The notes beneath the pieces are model-generated. The model searched no databases, had not been told where the DNA came from, and saw only the letters and a list, made by a program, of their open reading frames with translations. Both the position numbers and the translations under genes were made by a program. From assembly GCF_000014685.1 (NCBI RefSeq), contig NC_008321.1, forward strand, positions 1,857,001-1,921,000: a stretch of DNA of 64,000 nucleotides, given 5' to 3'. Of the stretch, positions 24,795-34,700 are shown piece after piece; the first letter of the stretch is position 1, and each line of letters opens with the position of its first letter. The DNA is from Shewanella sp. MR-4. GTDB lineage: Bacteria > Pseudomonadota > Gammaproteobacteria > Enterobacterales > Shewanellaceae.

Positions 24795-27164
24795 GTGCAG
24801 CAATACGTACTCTGGTATCAGGAATTAGGCATGGGTGACGTCAACTTGGTTGGCGGTAAAAATGCTTCTCTTGGCGAGATGATCAGCAATCTAGCTAATG
24901 CCGGTGTTCAAGTACCTGGCGGATTTGCGACTACTTCTTATGCGTTCAATGAGTTCCTTGAACAAAGTGGAGTAAACCAGAAGATTTATGACATCCTAGC
25001 AACATTGGATGTAGATGATGTCAATGCACTGGCACAAGTAGGTGCACAGATCAGACAATGGGTTATCGACACCCCGTTCCAACCAGCACTCGAGCAAGCG
25101 ATTCGTGAAGCTTACGACAAACTTGCGGCTGAAACGAGCGATGCATCATTCGCGGTTCGTTCTTCTGCCACCGCAGAAGATATGCCAGATGCTTCTTTTG
25201 CTGGTCAGCAAGAAACCTTCTTAAACGTGAAAGGATTTGACTCAGTACTCGTAGCCATTAAGCACGTGTTTGCGTCACTCTTTAACGACCGTGCAATTTC
25301 ATACCGTGTTCACCAAGGTTATGAGCACCACGGTGTTGCCCTGTCTGCCGGCGTACAACGCATGGTTCGTTCAGACAAAGCGGCATCAGGTGTGATGTTC
25401 ACCATGGACACTGAATCAGGCAACAACGATGTGGTGTTTATCACTTCATCTTTCGGTCTGGGTGAAATGGTTGTTCAAGGTGCGGTAAACCCTGACGAAT
25501 TCTATGTTCACAAACCCATCCTCACTCAAGGCCATAAAGCCGTTGTTCGCCGTAATATCGGTAGCAAGCTCATCCAGATGGTGTATTCCGATGATGCTTC
25601 TCACGGCAAACAAGTGAAAATTGAAGACGTTGCTGCTGAAAAACGTCGTCAATTCTCTATCAACGACGCCGAAGTGATGGAATTGGCTAAACAAGCTATG
25701 GTTATCGAAAAACACTACGGTCGTCCAATGGACATCGAGTGGGCAAAAGACGGTAACGATGGCAAACTTTATATCGTTCAAGCGCGTCCAGAAACGGTTC
25801 GTAGCCGTGAAGATGTACAATTAATTGAACGTTACCACTTAAAGAGCCGTGGCGCGGTGATCTCTGAAGGTCGTGCTATCGGTCATAAAGTCGGTTCAGG
25901 TGTGGCTAAGGTATTAACCTCTATCGCGGATATGGATCAAATCCAACCCGGCGATGTGTTAGTAACCGACATGACTGACCCAGATTGGGAACCTATCATG
26001 AAGCGCGCCAGCGCCATCGTGACTAACCGTGGCGGCCGTACCTGTCACGCGGCGATTATTGCCCGTGAATTAGGTGTACCAGCAGTGGTAGGTTGTGGTG
26101 ACGTGACCGACCGCATCAAGAATGGTCAGTTAGTGACTGTTTCTTGCGCCGAAGGCGACACAGGTTACATCTACGAAGGTAAGCAAGAGTTCGAAGTGGT
26201 TTCAAACCGCGTTGACGCACTGCCTGAATTACCGATGAAGATCATGATGAACGTGGGTAACCCAGATCGCGCCTTCGACTTCGCTCGTTTACCAAACGAA
26301 GGTGTGGGTCTAGCGCGTTTAGAATTCATCATCAACCGCATGATCGGTATTCACCCGAAAGCGCTGCTTGAATTCAACCAACAAGACGCTGCGCTGCAGG
26401 AAGAAATCAACGAGATGATCGCAGGTTACGATTCTCCAGTTGAGTTCTACATTGCCCGCTTAGTCGAAGGTATCGCCTCAATCGGTTCTGCTTTCTATCC
26501 GAAGAAAGTGATCGTGCGTATGTCAGACTTCAAGTCTAACGAATACGCTAACTTAGTCGGTGGTGACCGTTACGAGCCAGAGGAAGAAAACCCAATGTTG
26601 GGCTTCCGTGGTGCGAGCCGTTATATCTCTGAATCATTCCGCGATTGTTTCGCGTTAGAATGTGAAGCGATTAAACGTGTTCGTAATGAGATGGGTCTGA
26701 AAAACGTCGAAGTGATGATCCCATTCGTACGTACTGTTAAAGAAGCCGAGCAAGTGATTGGACTGCTGAAAGAGCAGGGCTTAGAGCGCGGTAAAGATGG
26801 TCTACGTGTCATCATGATGTGTGAAGTACCGTCAAACGCGCTGTTAGCGGATCAATTCCTTGAGCACTTCGATGGTTTCTCTATCGGTTCAAACGATTTA
26901 ACTCAGTTATCGCTCGGTCTTGACCGCGACTCTGGCATCATCAGCCACCTGTTCGATGAGCGTAACGAAGCCGTTAAGATCCTACTGTCTATGGCCATTA
27001 AAGCGGCTAAGGCGAAGGGCGCTTACATCGGTATCTGTGGTCAAGGACCTTCAGATCACGCTGATTTCGCCGCCTGGTTAGTTGAGCAAGGCATCGATAC
27101 TGTATCGTTAAACCCAGATACCGTGATTGATACTTGGTTGTATTTAGCCGAAGCGCACGCTTGA
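24795..27164 (+). CDS. ppsA: Phosphoenolpyruvate synthase
   Basis: Gluconeogenic enzyme making PEP from pyruvate and ATP (products AMP and phosphate). The 789-residue protein has the N-terminal ATP-binding domain ([34 protein letters not shown]), the swivelling phosphohistidine domain ([23 protein letters not shown], with catalytic His) and the C-terminal PEP domain (GLARLEFI...CEVPSNAL...[11 protein letters not shown]...[10 protein letters not shown], with a conserved Cys). Translation starts at GTG, after CTTGCGGAGATAGAACT. A strong terminator follows. It is probably controlled by HexR at the gene level and by PpsR at the protein level. Confidence 0.97.
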
Positions 27165-27191
27165 TCTAGATTGTAATTTTATAAAGGTGTT

Positions 27192-27221
27192 AAAAAAGCC
27201 GCTTTTTAGCGGCTTTTTTTT
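27192..27221 (+). terminator. Terminator of ppsA
   Basis: GCCGCT (27198-27203) and AGCGGC (27208-27213) around TTTT, with an upstream A-run and eight following T bases. Confidence 0.92.
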
Positions 27222-27263
27222 GTTTATAATGGGCCGCATAACAATAATTGACTGAAGCTGCTC

Positions 27264-30200
27264 ATGTTACCTCTGTTATCACACCAACAAACGTTAGAAC
27301 CAGTCTATTTGGCCTATCTTGATGCCTTAGCGCAAAGTGGCTACGCCGGTGATATCGATAAGCGCTACAGCGCGCGCCTCGTGCAGGCCACGGATAACTC
27401 CGTGTACCAATTTTTGCCGCAGGCGGTGCTTTATCCCAAGCATCAAAAAGATATTCAGATTGCCTTGTCGCTGGCTGCAAAAGCAGAATATGCGGGTGTG
27501 ACTTTTAGTGCCAGAGGCGGCGGAACGGGCACCAACGGCCAATCGCTGACCCATGGCTTGATCCTCGATGTGTCTCGCTACATGAATCGCGTATTAGAAG
27601 TGAACCCCGAGCAGGGCTGGGTACGCGTCGAGGCGGGTGTGGTCAAAGATGCGCTAAACGATGCGCTGCGTCCCCACGGTTATTTCTTCAGTCCCGATCT
27701 CTCTACCTCTAACCGTGCCACTATCGGCGGCATGATTAATACCGATGCCTCGGGCGCGGGATCCTTAGTTTACGGTAAAACCTCTGATCACGTGCTGGCG
27801 CTGCGCAGCGTATTGATTGATGGCAGCGTATTCGACACTCGTCCCCTCGATGCGGGTCTGTTATGTAACCCCGATAACGTGAGCGATAATCCGCTCGGGC
27901 AAAAACTGATTTCGGCGATTGCCGAAGTGTGCCGCGAGAAGCGTGCGCTGATCGAACAACAATTTCCTAAGCTCAATCGTTTTTTAACCGGATATGACTT
28001 AAAGAATGTCTGGAACAACGGTTTAACCCAGTTCGATCTCTCGCGCATTTTAACGGGCTCTGAAGGCACGTTGGCGGTGATCACCGAAGCGAAACTCAAC
28101 ATTACGCCACTGCCGAGTGAGCGGGCGATGGTGAACATTAAGTACGACTCCTTTCAGTCTGCATTGCGCCATGCGCCATCCTTAGTGACGGCGCGTGCCA
28201 CTGTGGTCGAAACCGTGGACTCAAAAGTGCTTAACCTTGCCCGTGAGGACATTGTTTGGCATTCGGTTTCAGATCTTATTCAAGAAGTGCCGGGTAAAGT
28301 GATCGATGGCCTCAATATGGTGGAGTTTGCTGGCGATGCAGTAGAGGTGAGTGAAAAGCTTGCGGCACTCGAAGTCGTGCTGACCGAGCAAATCAGCCGT
28401 GGTGAGTGTGGTGTGGTCGGTTATCAAGTCACTCAAGATAAGGCCAGTATAGAGAAAATCTACGGCATGCGTAAAAAGGCCGTGGGTCTACTCGGTGCCA
28501 CCAAGGGACGTCGTAAACCCATTGCATTTGCCGAAGATACTGCAGTGCCGCCCGAAAAGCTTGCCGATTATATTATGGAGTTTCGCGCACTACTCGATAG
28601 TCACAATTTGCAATATGGCATGTTTGGACATGTGGATGCGGGCGTGTTACACGTTAGGCCAGCGCTCGATATGTGCGATGTGGAAGATGAAAAACTGCTG
28701 AGGGTGATTTCTGATCAAGTCGCGGCGCTGACACTCAAATATGGCGGCCTGATGTGGGGTGAGCACGGTAAGGGCGTGCGCGGTGAATATGGTCCATCGG
28801 TGTTTGGGGATGAGCTTTACGGTGTACTGCAAGATATTAAAGGCCTATTTGACCCTGATAATCGACTCAACCCAGGCAAATTAGTGGCACCAAAGCAAGC
28901 GGGTGGCCTGTGTTTTGATGTTGACAGTACCAAGCGCGGCAAGTTTGACCGGCAAATTCCCGTCGAAGTGCGCGATGCCTATCCCGATGTGATGAACTGT
29001 AACGGTAACGGCCTGTGCTTTAACTACAGCAGTTTCTCACCTATGTGTCCGTCATTTAAAGTGACGGGAGACAGAGTTCAGTCACCTAAAGGGCGCGCGG
29101 GTTTGATGCGTGAGTGGCTGCGTTTGCTTGAATCCGAAGGCGTCGATGTGAACGCGCTGGCGAAAGCTAAACCCTTAGGTATTTTGCAGCGCATGCAAAA
29201 TACCATCAATGCGAAGCGCGATTACGATTATTCCCACGAAGTGATGGAATCGCTGAAGGGATGTTTGGCCTGTAAAGCTTGCTCGAGCCAATGTCCGGTA
29301 AAAGTGGATGTGCCTAAATTTAGGGCGCAGTTCTTTAATATTTACTATCAACGTTATCTGCGTCCGGCTAAAGATTATCTGGTGGCGGGTATCGAAGACA
29401 GCTTACCTCTGATGGCGGCGGCGCCAAGGCTGACCAATTTCGCCTCGCAAAACCCGCTCAGCCAATGGGTGATCAAAAAAGCCATTGGTTATGTGGATGC
29501 GCCAGCGCTGTCAGTGCCGACATTAAAACAACGACTCGATGGTCATGCGAGTCGCGGTTATGATCTGGCGGCATTGCAGGCTATCCCCGCCGATGAGCGC
29601 GCAAAATTTGTGTTAGTGGTGCAAGATCCGTTTAACAGTTTCTACGATGCTGGCTTGGTGTATCGCTTTATCCAACTGATTGAAACGTTAGGATTAAAGC
29701 CTGTTCTTCTGCCTTTTAAACCCAATGGTAAACCGACCCATATTAAGGGTTTCTTGGATAAATTTGCTAAAACGGCGCAGTCGAGTGCAGATTTCTTAAA
29801 CCAAGTGCATAAGTTAGGCATGCCTATGGTGGGCATCGATCCCGCCTTAGTGCTCTGTTATCGCGATGAATATAAAGAAATCTTAGGGGCGAATCGCGGC
29901 GCGTTTGAGGTGAAACTGGCTAACGAATGGCTCCTTAGCATTCTGCAGGATATTCCGACTAAGGCTATGCAAGATAAACAATTTACTTGGTTTAGCCATT
30001 GTACTGAGTCTACGGCTAAACCTAATACCGCCAATGAGTGGAGCAAAATCTTCACTCACTTTGGCGCTAAATTAACCGCGGTGAATCTGGGCTGTTGCGG
30101 CATGGCGGGTACTTACGGCCATGAGGCTGAGAATCTTGAGCGTTCTAAGACCTTGTTCGATATGTCGTGGAAAGACACTTTAAGCAAGATAGACGCATCG

Positions 30201-30305
30201 CAGGTGTTAGTTTCGGGCTACTCTTGCCGCAGCCAAGTGAAGCGCTTTGCCGGTTACAAGCCAAAACATCCATTAGAAGCTTTGCTCGAACTCGCGAAGG
30301 CTTAA
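27264..30305 (+). CDS. ydiJ: YdiJ-type FAD-linked D-2-hydroxyacid dehydrogenase
   Basis: A 1013-residue fused enzyme with an N-terminal FAD-binding (VAO/PCMH) domain (FSARGGGTGTNGQSL; STSNRATIGGMINTDASGAG), a C-terminal oxidase domain of the lactate/glycolate type, a [4Fe-4S] segment (CLACKACSSQCPVKVD; a preceding NGLCFNYSSFSPMCPS) and two cysteine-rich CCG-type segments near the end (WFSHCTES; NLGCCGMAGTYGHE). It closely resembles E. coli YdiJ over its whole length; YdiJ is reported to act on D-2-hydroxyglutarate. E. coli ydiJ is also near ppsA. The substrate here is inferred from that resemblance. It has its own terminator. Confidence 0.9.
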   Translation: MLPLLSHQQTLEPVYLAYLDALAQSGYAGDIDKRYSARLVQATDNSVYQFLPQAVLYPKHQKDIQIALSLAAKAEYAGVTFSARGGGTGTNGQSLTHGLILDVSRYMNRVLEVNPEQGWVRVEAGVVKDALNDALRPHGYFFSPDLSTSNRATIGGMINTDASGAGSLVYGKTSDHVLALRSVLIDGSVFDTRPLDAGLLCNPDNVSDNPLGQKLISAIAEVCREKRALIEQQFPKLNRFLTGYDLKNVWNNGLTQFDLSRILTGSEGTLAVITEAKLNITPLPSERAMVNIKYDSFQSALRHAPSLVTARATVVETVDSKVLNLAREDIVWHSVSDLIQEVPGKVIDGLNMVEFAGDAVEVSEKLAALEVVLTEQISRGECGVVGYQVTQDKASIEKIYGMRKKAVGLLGATKGRRKPIAFAEDTAVPPEKLADYIMEFRALLDSHNLQYGMFGHVDAGVLHVRPALDMCDVEDEKLLRVISDQVAALTLKYGGLMWGEHGKGVRGEYGPSVFGDELYGVLQDIKGLFDPDNRLNPGKLVAPKQAGGLCFDVDSTKRGKFDRQIPVEVRDAYPDVMNCNGNGLCFNYSSFSPMCPSFKVTGDRVQSPKGRAGLMREWLRLLESEGVDVNALAKAKPLGILQRMQNTINAKRDYDYSHEVMESLKGCLACKACSSQCPVKVDVPKFRAQFFNIYYQRYLRPAKDYLVAGIEDSLPLMAAAPRLTNFASQNPLSQWVIKKAIGYVDAPALSVPTLKQRLDGHASRGYDLAALQAIPADERAKFVLVVQDPFNSFYDAGLVYRFIQLIETLGLKPVLLPFKPNGKPTHIKGFLDKFAKTAQSSADFLNQVHKLGMPMVGIDPALVLCYRDEYKEILGANRGAFEVKLANEWLLSILQDIPTKAMQDKQFTWFSHCTESTAKPNTANEWSKIFTHFGAKLTAVNLGCCGMAGTYGHEAENLERSKTLFDMSWKDTLSKIDASQVLVSGYSCRSQVKRFAGYKPKHPLEALLELAKA

Positions 30306-30360
30306 GCAGTACGCAATCTTGTGTTAAGCATTGGATAATCCGTGAGCCCATGCCACACTA

Positions 30361-30384
30361 AACCAGTCGTCAGACTGGTTTTTA
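30361..30384 (+). terminator. Terminator of ydiJ
   Basis: AACCAGTC (30361-30368) pairs with GACTGGTT (30373-30380) around GTCA, followed by TTTA. It lies directly before the DUF1285 gene. Confidence 0.75.
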
Positions 30385-30399
30385 CTTTTAGGGGACGCT

Positions 30400-30891
30400 A
30401 TGGAAAAGCACACAGAGAATGTCATCGACACGCTACAGGAATTCACCAATAAGCCAAGGTCGAATGAAGTCTTAACACGGCCAACTGAGCTGTGTAGTGA
30501 AGTACCGCTATTTCATATCCAGTTATCCGGTGAATGGCTATATCAAGGCAGCCCATTACCGACGAAGTTTGCCAAGTTATTTGCCAGTATTTTGCATGAC
30601 ATCGATGGTGAGCATTTTCTCATTACGCCAGTCGAGAAGGTACGTCTCGAGGTGGAAGATGCGCCGCTGGTGATTGTCGATTATCTAAAGAATGAGACTG
30701 CACCGGGTTTTATGCTGAAAACCAGTATTGGAACTGAGCACCATATTGCCGACTTCAATCGACTAAGACTGACCGACTTTGGGATTTATCTGCCCCTAGA
30801 ACGTGGTCTATGGGGAAAATTAAGTCGCGCTTGCTACTACAATTTTGTGAATGAATTCAATTTATCCGACGCAGAGGGACTCGGCGCTTAA
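30400..30891 (+). CDS. DUF1285 family protein
   Basis: A 163-residue cytoplasmic protein with no signal or membrane segment. The pattern VPLFHIQLSGEWLYQGSPLPTKFAKLFASIL...HFLITPVEKVRLEVEDAPLVIVD is that of the DUF1285 family, small beta-rich proteins of unknown function common in gammaproteobacteria. A GGGGA ribosome-binding sequence sits 6 bases before the ATG. It lies between ydiJ and a MarR-type gene on the same strand, with a terminator upstream, so it probably has its own promoter near 30380. Confidence 0.75.
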   Translation: MEKHTENVIDTLQEFTNKPRSNEVLTRPTELCSEVPLFHIQLSGEWLYQGSPLPTKFAKLFASILHDIDGEHFLITPVEKVRLEVEDAPLVIVDYLKNETAPGFMLKTSIGTEHHIADFNRLRLTDFGIYLPLERGLWGKLSRACYYNFVNEFNLSDAEGLGA

Positions 30892-31029
30892 TGATTTTGC
30901 TTGTAATAACTTGGGGACGCTGACTAGTTTATTAGCGGTTAAGTGGTAGTATTAAAACTGACCTTGGCCAATCCTGCTCGGGTATCGGTCAGTGTCGATG
31001 GGTCTAAATGTTGTTTTCGGAGGTGCTGT

Positions 31030-31461
31030 TTGAACCGTTATGAAAGCTTAGGCTATCTTGTTTCCCACTTGAATATTGAGCTGCAAAATGAGCTCGATTT
31101 ACAGTTGAAACGCTATCAGCTCGACATTAAGTTGTGGCCAGTGTTGTTCGCGCTTTGGCAGGAGGAGGGGATTACTCAGACCGAGTTGTCTAAGCGTTGT
31201 GATGTGGCGAACTATACCATGACCCGTCTGCTCGATCAGTTGCAGGTGCAGGGTCTCATCACTCGCCATCAAGAGCTCGATAATCGCAGAGCTTTCCAGA
31301 TTTTTCTCACCGATGAGGCCAAGGCGCTGGAGCAGGATTTGATCCGCGAGGCCGAGCGCGTCAATGAAAAATACTTGTCCAATCTCACTGAAGAGGAACG
31401 CCAGCAGTTTATGCGCTTACTCAATAAGATAAACCGCTTACCGTCACTGGCTGCGTTGTGA
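31030..31461 (+). CDS. MarR-family transcriptional regulator
   Basis: A 143-residue winged-helix regulator of the MarR family. Starting at TTG (31030), MNRYESLGYLVSHLNIELQNELDLQLKRYQL forms the dimerisation helices, followed by the DNA-binding core EGITQTELSKRCDVANYTMTRLLDQLQVQGLITRHQELDNRRAFQIFLTDEAKAL, with the wing Arg pair. TTG is chosen because GGAGGT stands 5 bases before it; the upstream in-frame GTG at 30943 would add 29 cysteine- and basic-rich residues and has no such site. Effector and targets are unknown. The next gene is a large subtilase, with an imperfect inverted repeat in between. Confidence 0.85.
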   Translation: MNRYESLGYLVSHLNIELQNELDLQLKRYQLDIKLWPVLFALWQEEGITQTELSKRCDVANYTMTRLLDQLQVQGLITRHQELDNRRAFQIFLTDEAKALEQDLIREAERVNEKYLSNLTEEERQQFMRLLNKINRLPSLAAL

Positions 31462-31543
31462 TATCAGGCGTTCAACTCGCTTTCGCAAACCTCATGTGCA
31501 TCACCTCATTGTTTTTCATTTCTATAACATTTTCATTAGTTTC

Positions 31544-31570
31544 AGGGTATTGACTTACGAGTCATACCCT
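31544..31570. promoter_or_regulatory. Inverted repeat between marR-type and subtilase genes
   Basis: AGGGTATTGACT and AGTCATACCCT pair over 11 bp with one extra T, around TACG. No T-run follows, so it is more likely an operator (perhaps for the adjacent MarR protein) or an mRNA hairpin than a terminator. It is 177 bases before the subtilase ATG. Confidence 0.45.
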
Positions 31571-31746
31571 AGTCAGTTGTTAATCCCCCTTTTGTGCTTT
31601 GATGATACAAATTGCTACCCAATGATTGTTGCATAAATGTTTCATGAAACGCCATCTTGCTGCTTTGGAAGCGAGTCTTCCAACATAAAAAACGTTGCTT
31701 GAAGTTGATTTGGGCAATCTCAAGGTGATTTTTCAAGGAATATGAA

Positions 31747-34700
31747 ATGAAACAACTTTTTAAGCGCAGCCGTATCGCTGTGACTTGCTTGATGGCGATG
31801 GGTTTTACCACCAGTTATACCACGTTGGCAGATGACAATGTGGCGCTGATGGCGGCGCAGTCTGGTGCCGTACAATTTACCTTGATCACAGGTGAGGTGG
31901 TAACGGCCGTGGTGCGCGCCGATGGTTCCCTCGGTGGGATCCGTCTACTCGGTGAAAATGGTGCCGAGGTGATCACGAGTATTTTTCAGAATCAGAATGG
32001 TCAATATCTGATTACGCCAAAGGCGCAAAAATGGGTCGAGTCTCAAACCGTTGACATCGAGCTTTTTAACATCTCTAAGTTACATGCAGCCGGTTATGAT
32101 GATGCCTCGACCGATAAACTGCCTGTCATTATCGAATACCGCGACGGTACCCTCGCGGGCTCTGCTGTGCCGAATTTAATTGAAGGAGCGACCCTAACCG
32201 ATGAGATTGAACTTATCGATAGTGCCGCCTTTGGGATCAGCAAGCAACAGGCGGCTAAAGTATGGGAAACCCTAAGTACCGATGATGCGGTTAAGTCGGT
32301 GTGGTTGGATGCGGTAGTGCATGCTCATAAAGATCCGACCAATGGGGTTAATGCGCTAGCGAACTTAACCCCAACCGTGCCATTAACGGGGGCATATGGC
32401 AATTTAGCCAAACAATTCAATGGTCAGGGGGTCACGGTTGCCGTGCTCGATACTGGCTACGATGTGCAGCATGGCGATTTGGCGGGACAAGTTGTGCAAA
32501 GCAAAGATTTTACCTACTCTAGTAATGGCGTTGATGATCTTAACGGCCATGGCACACATACTGCGGCCACCATCGCGGGAACGGGAGTGGAATCGAATAG
32601 CCTCTGGGCCGGTATGGCGCCGGGAGCTAAGCTGCTGGTGGGCAAGGTTCTGACGAACTCAGGCGCAGGCTCGACGAGTGGGATCCTCAGTGGTATGCAA
32701 TGGGCCGTGAGTCAGGGCGCCGATGTGGTCAGTATGTCGTTAGGCGGCAGTGGCACCAGTTGTACTGGACCGCTTGTCGATATGGTCGAAGCCTTGAGTG
32801 ATAAGGCGCTGTTCGTCGTTTCGGCGGGCAATAGTTTTACCCGTGAGACAGTGGGGCTCCCTGGATGTGCCCCTAGCGCGTTAACCGTTGGAGCCGTTGA
32901 CCGAGACAATAACACTGCTTCTTTCTCATCCCGTGGACCATCACCAGATGGCCATTCCGCTAAGCCAGATATAGCATCTCAAGGTGTGGATGTCGTTTCG
33001 GCGGCATCAGGGGGATTTGGCGCGACGGCATATCGCGCACTGTCGGGAACGTCAATGTCAGCGCCCCATGTGTCTGGCGGCGCGGCGATCGTGATGCAAG
33101 CCAGACCCGACCTTAGCCCTCGCCAAATTAAAGAGGTGCTGACCTCATCCGTAGTGCCAACCGATGCCCATGTGCTTGAGCAAGGCGCGGGGCCAATGGA
33201 TGTCAATCGCGCCATATCGCAAAGCATTATCGCGCCGCCCAATATGGAGCTTGGTTCCTTTGCCTATGGTCAGGATATTGGCGTAACAGAAAAAACCATC
33301 AGCTTGCGCAATTTATCCGATAAGGATATTAGCCTGAAGCTGAAAATGAGTTTGATCGGTGAAGATGGCAAGACGCGCATGCCAGCAACTTTGGCAGGAC
33401 TGGGGACCAACAGCATTAACGTGCCAGCCAATGGCAGTGCTGAAATCCCTGTGTGGATTGACTCGAGTGTGGCGCTGCGCAGTGGAGCCTATGGCACTAT
33501 CACCGGGCGGATTGAAGGCACTGCTACTGGGAAATCTGATGAACGCGTGACAGTGCCGATTTCATTCTGGATAGAACCGCCTCAAGTTAACTTGAGCTTA
33601 AGTGTTACCGACATGCGCGGCAAACCTGCATCCTCTCCCTCGAGAGTGTACTTGATGAATGAGGAAGATGATTGGGGACAAGCCGTTACGCTTAGGAATG
33701 GTCAAGCAAGTCTGTCAGTCCCTGAGGGCAATTACACTATCGTTGCGAACGTAATGACCTACGATAATGACTCTACAACTTCAGGTTTAGTGGAGTCAGC
33801 CACCCAAATGGCGGTGCTGAATCGTAAACTGAGCCAAGATACCCAGATTGAGTTCGACGCTCGAAACGCCGAGAAACTCGAGTTCAAAGCGAGCCAACCT
33901 TTGGCGCCGCAAGGATATGCGTTTGGCTTCACCTATGCGCTGGATGATAACAAAGTGGCGAAATTAGCCGCGATGGAACTGGCGCCTGATTACGTGAAAG
34001 ACATCTACACTTGGTCGCAGGGACATGATGATAGATTCCGCTCGTTTGTGACGACCCGTGCCTTTGCCCCCGAAACAGTGCTCACCATGCAAAATGGCGA
34101 AGTGCTCGATTATAACAAGCAGGGGTTAGCCTTATCATTTGATGGCGAAGGTCGCGCTGAAGTTGTGCCAGTCGGAGACGCTGGCTACAGTACCGACTGG
34201 ACTCAGTTTGACTTAACGGGTCGTATTGCACTTATTGGTAACCCTTATTATCTTACGTCTTATATGGCGGCGAATGCCCTTAAATCCGGCGCAATTGGGG
34301 TCATCTTCTATCGTCCGGGTCTACATGGTCGCTATAAGGGCACAATTTCTGGCACGCCACGGATCCCCGTCGTCGGGATTAGTTCGGAGCAGGGGGAAGC
34401 CCTATTGGCGCAGATTGAAGCGGGGAACAATATCGTCAGTTGGTCTGGCACCGCTGCAGAGCGGACACCCTATGCTTATTCCATTAACCATATCACCGAT
34501 GGACGTATCAGTGGCGGACAGGTTGTACTTCAAGAGCAGAAAATGCAGCGCATTCGTGCCAGCTATCACTCGCAAAATGATCAGCGTCCAATTTGGACCG
34601 ATATGATGGCCATGACCAACAGCACTGGGGAGTTTTACTCCACTGGCAGTTCGCAGATGGTCATGACGCCCGTGGTGCGCGATGAATACTACACTGCAAC

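Noticed and set aside
25446..25820. Open frame antisense to ppsA
   Set aside because: Shadow of a well-defined enzyme gene; no independent signal.
30905..30925. Single GGGGACG word resembling half a guanidine-II hairpin
   Set aside because: The matching CCCC arm and the second hairpin are missing, and the loop is ACGC rather than ACGR.
30943..31029. N-terminal extension of the MarR regulator from GTG 30943
   Set aside because: It has no ribosome-binding sequence and its residues are unlike MarR proteins; TTG at 31030 is better.
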